A stretch of DNA of 18,361 nt, taken from NCBI GenBank assembly GCA_910583965.1, contig CAJUAE010000069.1:1-18361 (forward strand), written 5' to 3'. Source of the stretch: an uncultured Lachnospiraceae bacterium (GTDB lineage Bacteria; Bacillota; Clostridia; Lachnospirales; Lachnospiraceae). The position numbers and the translations under genes were made by a program. The notes under the pieces were generated by a model. That model was not told where the DNA came from. It searched no databases and was given only the letters and a program-made list of their open reading frames with translations. Each line of letters begins with the position of its first letter. Within the stretch, counting starts at the first letter, position 1. Below are positions 12,950 through 18,361 of the stretch, one piece after another.

Positions 12950-15373
12950 TCAATCAACTTTTAATATCAGTTCCAGTACACGCCGCACACAGATTTCCAT
13001 ATCTGCGCGCGTAAGTACACCTTTATCTAGTGCCTCTTGCAACCGCTCTGGAAAGCCTGTCGCCATCTTAATATCATTTCCCGCCTTAACTTCTTTGTAA
13101 TGTTCACCGTTTGTCCACCAGTCGGTTGTAACCACACCGTCAAATCCCCACTCGCCGCGCAAGATATCCTCTAACAATTCTCGATTTTCCGAAGCACGAT
13201 AACCATTTACAATGTTATAAGAAGACATAATCGCCCACGGCTTTGCTTCCTTTACAATAATCTCAAACGCTTTTAGATAAATTTCTCTAACAGCGCGCTC
13301 AGATGCTCTTGAATCGCTGTTTTTACGATTTGTTTCTTTATTGTTGAGAGCAAAATGTTTCACTGTCGCACCGACATGATTGCTTTGAATACCACGAACC
13401 ATTGCCGCTGCAAGCTTTCCTGTAAGGAATGGGTCCTCCGAATAATACTCAAAATTCCGACCACAAAGCGGACTGCGATGAATATTGACAGCCGGAGTAA
13501 GCCACATTGCAATATTGTTCTCCTTAACTTCCGCACCGCCAGCTTCTCCAACTTGTTCTACCAATTCCTCATTCCAAGAACATGCAAGCTGTGTCGCACA
13601 AGGCCATGCCGTTGTATACACACTGCACTCTGGCGCAATACGCAAGCCAGCCGGACCATCCGCAGTCATAATATTTGGAATCCCATAATCAGGCAGATTT
13701 CCCCAGCCAAATGTATTTGCAACGCCTGTGTTTGGTTGTCCACCCAACAAATGCGCAAGCTGCTCATCAGACAGTTGTGCCATAAATTCATCCAGCGTAA
13801 TTGTCCCCTCTGCCACTTCTTTTAAGAAATGATGTTGCTGTGCAGCAGTATTTGTCCACAAGTGATAACGTTTTCCAGCACGTGCTGCTGGTGTAAAACC
13901 ATCTGTCTCGTCGACGGTAAGCGGTGTCAACTCATTTGCATCTGTGTCAACAGGTTCCAAAATTGGCAATTCCTCATAACTTCCATCGGCAAGCATCCGC
14001 TTTTTTAGGCTTGTAGGTGCACACTTTCTGGACAATTGCTGCACAACTGTATTTTCTTGCACTTCATATTGATAGGACAATTCTACAACATCGCGCACAG
14101 ATGCACCGACAAAGAATCGATACATGCCTTTTTCCAAAATATATGCAGATGCCTTGATTTTGCCAAGATCATCATAGGACGCCATATCATTCACATCCCA
14201 TGACAGCACAATACTCTGGCTCTCTCCAGTCTGTAAAAGTCTAGTCTTTTGAAATGCCACAAGCTGTTTTGCCGGTTTTCCAAGCACTCCCTGCGGTGCG
14301 CTAAAATACGCCTGCACAACTTCTTTTCCTGCTCTTTTTCCAACATTTGTGACAACAACTGGCACATAAATCTTATTGTTTTGCCCATACGCTTCCCCTG
14401 CTGTCAATGTGAAATCTGTGTAGGACAACCCAAATCCAAATGGATAATTCACTTTTTTATCCGCATCAGGAATGGTTTCAAAATAGCGATAACCCACATA
14501 AATATCTTCTATATAATCCACAAAACGCTCTGACGCATGGAAATTGTCCGTAGATGGATAGTCTGTCAACGCCCGCGCAAAAGTATCGACTAACTTTCCG
14601 CTTGGATTGCCTTCTCCTATCAGGAGTTCTGCCGTGGCAAGTCCTCCTTCAATACCGCCCTGCCATGCCATCAACACCGACTGGATTTTTGCACTGTCAT
14701 GAAACCAGCAAGAATCTACCATGCCGCCAACATTCATAACAACAATCACTTTTGGAAAATTTGCAGTCACCGTATCAACCATTGCCCGCTCCGCGTGCGT
14801 TAGACAAAAATCCCCATCATCAAAAATTTCTGCGGATTGTTTTGCCATTGCCTCCTCAGTAATACAAAGATTTTTGTTCTCGGTATCTACAATGCTCTTT
14901 CTGTCCCAACCTTCACCAGAAAAGCGACATATTGTAATAATCGCCGTGTCTGTATAGGCACTTGCCTTCTTTAATAATTCCATTGGAACTTCTGGCTCTA
15001 CGGTCATACCCGGCACATGTCCCTGTTGATACTGTGCCTTTACATTGTCCCGATAATATGCAGCAAGCTCCTCAAAAACATTTATCTTATCCTTTAAAAG
15101 TGATAGCCCCTCATATAAATTTCTCGCGTAGGAAACAGTCACTTCTCCGCTTCCTCCACCTCCGCGCACATAGTCAAAACTTGCCTTGCCAAATAAGGCA
15201 ACCTTGCTGCCCTTTGCAAGTGGCAATAAATCCCCATCATTTTTGAGAAGCACCATACCCTCTTTTGCTGCTTCCTTTGAGAGTGTAATATGCTTGCTAC
15301 TTGCCGTTACTTTCTCGCCATTCTCCCCCAATGGAAGATTAGGTTGATACATGACACGTGTCCATTTCTGCAT
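12950..15373 (-). CDS. Glycoside hydrolase family 3 enzyme with permuted domain order (beta-glucosidase-like)
   Basis: An 807-aa glycosidase with the reversed GH3 layout. The alpha/beta sandwich domain comes first (about 25-330: KEAAKEGMVLLKNDGDLLPL, RFSGEGWDR). Then comes a fibronectin-III-like domain (about 335-455: NVGKRAGKEVVQAYFSAP), then the TIM barrel (about 535-807). The usual order is barrel, sandwich, FnIII. The likely acid/base is E154 in SGEGWDR and the nucleophile D751 in GVVTTDWW; KHFALNNKE carries the K-H substrate pair. The start at 15371-15373 has AGGAGG 8 nt upstream; the longer frame to 15430 has none. No signal peptide, so it acts on imported oligosaccharides, probably beta-glucosides. 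This reversed order is known from rumen Ruminococcus and Butyrivibrio enzymes. Confidence 0.93.
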   Translation of the reverse strand: MQKWTRVMYQPNLPLGENGEKVTASSKHITLSKEAAKEGMVLLKNDGDLLPLAKGSKVALFGKASFDYVRGGGGSGEVTVSYARNLYEGLSLLKDKINVFEELAAYYRDNVKAQYQQGHVPGMTVEPEVPMELLKKASAYTDTAIITICRFSGEGWDRKSIVDTENKNLCITEEAMAKQSAEIFDDGDFCLTHAERAMVDTVTANFPKVIVVMNVGGMVDSCWFHDSAKIQSVLMAWQGGIEGGLATAELLIGEGNPSGKLVDTFARALTDYPSTDNFHASERFVDYIEDIYVGYRYFETIPDADKKVNYPFGFGLSYTDFTLTAGEAYGQNNKIYVPVVVTNVGKRAGKEVVQAYFSAPQGVLGKPAKQLVAFQKTRLLQTGESQSIVLSWDVNDMASYDDLGKIKASAYILEKGMYRFFVGASVRDVVELSYQYEVQENTVVQQLSRKCAPTSLKKRMLADGSYEELPILEPVDTDANELTPLTVDETDGFTPAARAGKRYHLWTNTAAQQHHFLKEVAEGTITLDEFMAQLSDEQLAHLLGGQPNTGVANTFGWGNLPDYGIPNIMTADGPAGLRIAPECSVYTTAWPCATQLACSWNEELVEQVGEAGGAEVKENNIAMWLTPAVNIHRSPLCGRNFEYYSEDPFLTGKLAAAMVRGIQSNHVGATVKHFALNNKETNRKNSDSRASERAVREIYLKAFEIIVKEAKPWAIMSSYNIVNGYRASENRELLEDILRGEWGFDGVVTTDWWTNGEHYKEVKAGNDIKMATGFPERLQEALDKGVLTRADMEICVRRVLELILKVD

Positions 15374-15502
15374 TTTTATTTCCTCCTTATCCTTTCCTCT
15401 TATTTTAACAAATTTAACAACAATTTCCAACTAATATTTACGTTTAATATAACTGCTAAAGCTACCCTCTTTTTGCGCGGCAAGTAGAGAAACGAACCTT
15501 TT

Positions 15503-16831
15503 CTACTCGATTGCTTCTACTTGTCGTTGAATAAACCCTTTTGTTCGCCATTTTCCTGATTGCCATCGCAAAAACATAAACATAGCACGCACACATTCAT
15601 CTGTCGCAAGTCCTATATAAGCACCCACCGCCAACAAATTTAGATGAATTCCAAAAAACCATGTGCCTCCCACCATACACAGATACATAAACAACACCCC
15701 TATCATCGTTGTAAATATAGCATCTCCGCTGGTCTTTAACGCCTGCCCAAACACCAGATTGGTCACACGCCCCACTTCAAGTACAATATCAATTGTAAGA
15801 AGTATCTTTACTAGCCGAATCATTTCCAAATCTTGCGTAAAAATACGAATCAACACATCTGCACAAAGAACAAATATTATCTCCAATCCTGCTGCCACAA
15901 CAATTCCAATCCAAGCAGCCTTCTTGGTTCCTTTGTCGCAAGCTTCATAATCCCCTTCGCCAATGCGCCAGCCTGTCATAATGGCGTTTGCCTGTGCCAA
16001 TGCCGCCCCTGCGCAATAAGAAAAGTTTGCAATCTGCGCAGCATACGCTCTTGCGGTCACATGAAAACCAGATTCATCCATCTGATTCAAAAAACGAATT
16101 GTCAGTGTCATTGCGACATTGTACAGAGCAGTTTCCAGCGCAGAAGGCAATCCAACCTTAATAATCTGCACAAAAACCTCTGTGTTTTTTAATCGCTCTG
16201 AATCTTCCTTTGCCTTGACCAAAATTTTAGATGCCACTATCACAATCGCTAGATTCAAAATTCTTGAAAGGACTGTCGCCACTGCTACGCCTGCCACACC
16301 TGCGTGCAATCCAAACAGAAATACTGCATTTAGACAAAGATTTACTACATTTGCCACAAGTGTTGCAATTAGTGGCTGCTTTGTATAACCAAATGCGCGC
16401 AGATAGCTTGAGAAAATTGGAATCAGCGCGTTTAAAAAGCAAAATCCACCCACAATTTTTAGATATGTTTTTGCATAGTCCATCAGAAGCGGCGCCACAC
16501 CCACAATCTCCAGAATCAACCCAGAAAATACAAACAGGAAAATAGAGAGTGCAACCCCAAGCACCATATTAAAAACTGCGCCTAATTGTCTTGCCTGAAA
16601 CGCGACTCCTATTCGTTTTGCTCCAATGTACTGTGTCATCACGGCAATCATTCCTGACGATACCACATGAAACATAATGATAAATACATTGATATACGTA
16701 TTTGCCGTACCAACTGCACCGACGGCACTGTCCCCTACAGTAGAAAGCATAATGGTATCAACCATACCTGCCAACATATAGCACAAAGTTTCCAGCGCAA
16801 TCGGAATATATAACTTTGTAAATGACTTCAT
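15503..16831 (-). CDS. MATE family efflux transporter (second copy)
   Basis: A 442-aa membrane protein with about twelve helices. The opening KLYIPIALETLCYMLAGMVD with STVGDSAVGAVGTANT and the second-half KVGLPSALETALYNVAMTLT region are the two-fold MATE repeat. It differs from the MATE protein at 1372-2721, so the two are not a recent duplication. The start at 16829-16831 (MKSFTK) is preferred because a purine-rich GGGAAGG/CAGGA lies just before it. An upstream TTG at 16859-16861 has no RBS. It follows the GH13 gene by 83 bp, with no terminator seen between, so the two may share a transcript. Substrate unknown. Confidence 0.9.
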   Translation of the reverse strand: MKSFTKLYIPIALETLCYMLAGMVDTIMLSTVGDSAVGAVGTANTYINVFIIMFHVVSSGMIAVMTQYIGAKRIGVAFQARQLGAVFNMVLGVALSIFLFVFSGLILEIVGVAPLLMDYAKTYLKIVGGFCFLNALIPIFSSYLRAFGYTKQPLIATLVANVVNLCLNAVFLFGLHAGVAGVAVATVLSRILNLAIVIVASKILVKAKEDSERLKNTEVFVQIIKVGLPSALETALYNVAMTLTIRFLNQMDESGFHVTARAYAAQIANFSYCAGAALAQANAIMTGWRIGEGDYEACDKGTKKAAWIGIVVAAGLEIIFVLCADVLIRIFTQDLEMIRLVKILLTIDIVLEVGRVTNLVFGQALKTSGDAIFTTMIGVLFMYLCMVGGTWFFGIHLNLLAVGAYIGLATDECVRAMFMFLRWQSGKWRTKGFIQRQVEAIE

Positions 16832-16914
16832 TTGTCCTGCCTTCCCATCTTCTCTATACAAACACTACTGTTTTATAGGTTCAGATTCTACCGCGGATAA
16901 CTTACAAGCAAAAT

Positions 16915-18291
16915 CTATAAAAGTACTGCTGTCTCATAGGCTCCCAGTGTGCCTAAAAATATTTGTTCTTCTATCAGATTTTGTCTCCCTATTAACTCTG
17001 GTAAATTTACCATACCTGTTTTCGTGTGAAAAATCACAGTAATACATTGGTCGTTCAAATGTCTTGTACTATAAAAAAGTCCTTTTTCATCCTCTGTATA
17101 CTGCTCTTTAATACTTCCTTTTGTAAGTGCTGGATATGTATGTCGAATGTGAATCAGTGTTTGATAATATTGTAACAAAGACTGATTTTGTCTATTTTTA
17201 TCCCAAATCATGCCACGTCTACAGTCAGGATCAGGTCCACCCTCAATCCCAACTTCATCACCGTAATAAATCATTGGCATACCAGGCAACAAAAGTTGAA
17301 GCGCCGCCGCAAGCTTTTGTTTTTCTAAATCCTTATGCGCACTATTCAAAAAGCGTTCAGTGTCATGTGTATCAATAAAATTCCACAGGTATCCTTCCAA
17401 ATTTGTATGTAAATTTCCTTTCATAAAATTCAAATTTCCTACAAAAGTGGAAATGGACATTTTCTGCGTCACAACCAAATCAAGTACGGAACGAGTAAAC
17501 TGGTAATTCATAACACTATCCCACTCATCACCTTCCAGAAAGTCCTCTGCAAAATGCCAAATTTCACCGACAATCAGCACATCTTTCTTCACTGCCTTTA
17601 TCTCTTGTCGAAAACGCTTCCAAAATGTATGACTTACTTCGTCCGCCACATCAAGACGCCAGCCATCAATATCACATTCTCGAATCCAATAGGAGGCAAC
17701 ATTAATTACAAAATCTGCTGTTTCTTTATTTTGAAGATTTAGTTTTGGCATCATGCCAGCATAGCTAAATGTCTTATAATTTGGCTTTTTCCCCCACTCC
17801 ATAATAAGCGGAAAATCTTCGATATAATACCAGTCAAGATAAGCAGATTGCTCCTTGTTTTCCATAATATCGCGAAATGCGAAAAAATCTACTCCTGTAT
17901 GATTAAACACTCCATCTAAAATCACATACATTCCAAGTTTGTGTGCCCTGTCAACCAGCTCCTTTAAATCCTCCTTGTCACCAAAAGACGGGTCAATCTT
18001 ATAATAGTCATCAATATTGTACTTATGGCTAGAGTTCGCGCTAAAAATGGGTGTCATATAGAGAATATCTACACCCAACTTTTTAAGATAATCCAAATGA
18101 TCAATAATTCCTCGAATGGAACCTTTTAAATCTGCACTGTGATCAATCGGTACCTGATACCAAATTTCATCAGATACTTGCTTCTCTGTGGCAAATCGAG
18201 AGGGAAAAATCTGATACAAAACTTTGTTCTCTGCCCACAAAGGCAACGCAAACAATTCTTCTTCTCTAAGATTTTGTGGGCAATCATACAT
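16915..18291 (-). CDS. GH13 alpha-glucan hydrolase (neopullulanase/cyclomaltodextrinase-like, no N-terminal CBM34)
   Basis: A 458-aa intracellular alpha-amylase-family enzyme acting on alpha-1,4 (and perhaps alpha-1,6) linked maltodextrins. All four conserved regions are present: DGVFNHTG (126-133), DGWRLDVADEV with nucleophile D214, IVGEIWH with acid/base E243, and FIDTHDTER with D310. LPLWAENKVLYQIFPSRFA near the N-terminus is the junction that in neopullulanases follows a roughly 120-residue CBM34 domain, which is missing here. An in-frame TAA at 18337-18339 just after a terminator shows the gene starts within the last 45 bp before the ATG or at it. The RBS is weak (GAGAAG touching the ATG). 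No signal peptide. Short GH13 enzymes of this kind exist, so truncation is not proven. Confidence 0.9.
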   Translation of the reverse strand: MYDCPQNLREEELFALPLWAENKVLYQIFPSRFATEKQVSDEIWYQVPIDHSADLKGSIRGIIDHLDYLKKLGVDILYMTPIFSANSSHKYNIDDYYKIDPSFGDKEDLKELVDRAHKLGMYVILDGVFNHTGVDFFAFRDIMENKEQSAYLDWYYIEDFPLIMEWGKKPNYKTFSYAGMMPKLNLQNKETADFVINVASYWIRECDIDGWRLDVADEVSHTFWKRFRQEIKAVKKDVLIVGEIWHFAEDFLEGDEWDSVMNYQFTRSVLDLVVTQKMSISTFVGNLNFMKGNLHTNLEGYLWNFIDTHDTERFLNSAHKDLEKQKLAAALQLLLPGMPMIYYGDEVGIEGGPDPDCRRGMIWDKNRQNQSLLQYYQTLIHIRHTYPALTKGSIKEQYTEDEKGLFYSTRHLNDQCITVIFHTKTGMVNLPELIGRQNLIEEQIFLGTLGAYETAVLL

Positions 18292-18341
18292 CTTCTCAAT
18301 ATCTGTAATACCTGAATCCGTGAGCTTAGCCTCAAATTAAA

Positions 18342-18361
18342 ACCGGACGAAATTATCCGGT
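18342..18361 (-). terminator. Intrinsic terminator of a gene beyond the right edge
   Basis: ACCGGA and TCCGGT arms (18342-18347, 18356-18361) with an 8-nt loop, followed on the minus strand by TTTAATTT. It would end transcription of an upstream minus-strand gene outside the window, so the GH13 gene probably has its own start in the roughly 50 bp that follow. Confidence 0.65.

Noticed and set aside
15374..15470. Catabolite-responsive (cre) element upstream of the GH3 gene around ATTAAACGTAAATA
   Set aside because: Four positions of the TGWAARCGYTWNCW consensus mismatch, including the leading TG and the C near the end.
15483..15507. Terminator of the second MATE gene
   Set aside because: The AGTAGAGAAA/TTTCTACT inverted repeat overlaps the stop codon but is A-T rich, has a bulge, and no U-run follows on the minus strand.

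Overview
The window looks like a chromosomal segment of a strictly anaerobic, low-GC Bacillota, most likely a gut or rumen Clostridia of the Lachnospiraceae type. Supporting signs are a ferredoxin-linked 2-oxoacid oxidoreductase, a superoxide reductase, a permuted GH3 glycosidase known from rumen clostridia, strong AGGAGG-type ribosome binding sites and AT-rich intergenic regions. Species cannot be named from this sequence. Almost every gene is on the minus strand; the only clear plus-strand gene is a small Xre-type regulator. I see no tRNA, rRNA, CRISPR array, transposase or phage gene.

Layout from left to right. (1) 1-760 is the 5' part of a GatD-like zinc polyol-phosphate dehydrogenase that runs off the left edge. 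It carries an in-frame 66-bp partial duplication. A strongly folded intergenic element lies upstream of it (785-960). (2) 1000-2721 holds a MATE efflux pump followed by a small acidic protein of unknown function. (3) 2950-6722 is a compact redox operon. A gamma-delta fusion and an alpha-beta fusion together make a complete 2-oxoacid:ferredoxin oxidoreductase, and a one-iron superoxide reductase follows. Its upstream region is a run of five hairpins (6737-6915). (4) 6978-8132 is a pair of half-size chromate-transporter (CHR) proteins ending in a clear terminator, preceded by a 74-aa orphan (8217-8441). The orphan is divergent from an Xre regulator (8714-8959). (5) 9101-11771 holds a Nudix-family protein with an altered Nudix box, then an amino-acid permease fused to two UspA domains. 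(6) 12061-15373 is a circularly permuted GH3 glycosidase followed by a DUF1963/YwqG-like protein. (7) 15503-18291 is a GH13 alpha-glucan hydrolase followed by a second MATE transporter, downstream of a terminator at the right edge.

Together the genes suggest a fermentative carbohydrate user: GH3 and GH13 release sugars, the GatD-like enzyme handles polyol phosphate, and the ferredoxin oxidoreductase oxidises 2-oxoacids. The superoxide reductase plausibly protects this oxygen-labile enzyme. No complete new defence or mobile system is evident. The most unusual items are the two folded intergenic regions, the dehydrogenase duplication, the two-polypeptide oxidoreductase with superoxide reductase, the Nudix box substitution, and the 74-aa gene with tandem 10-bp repeats at its promoter.
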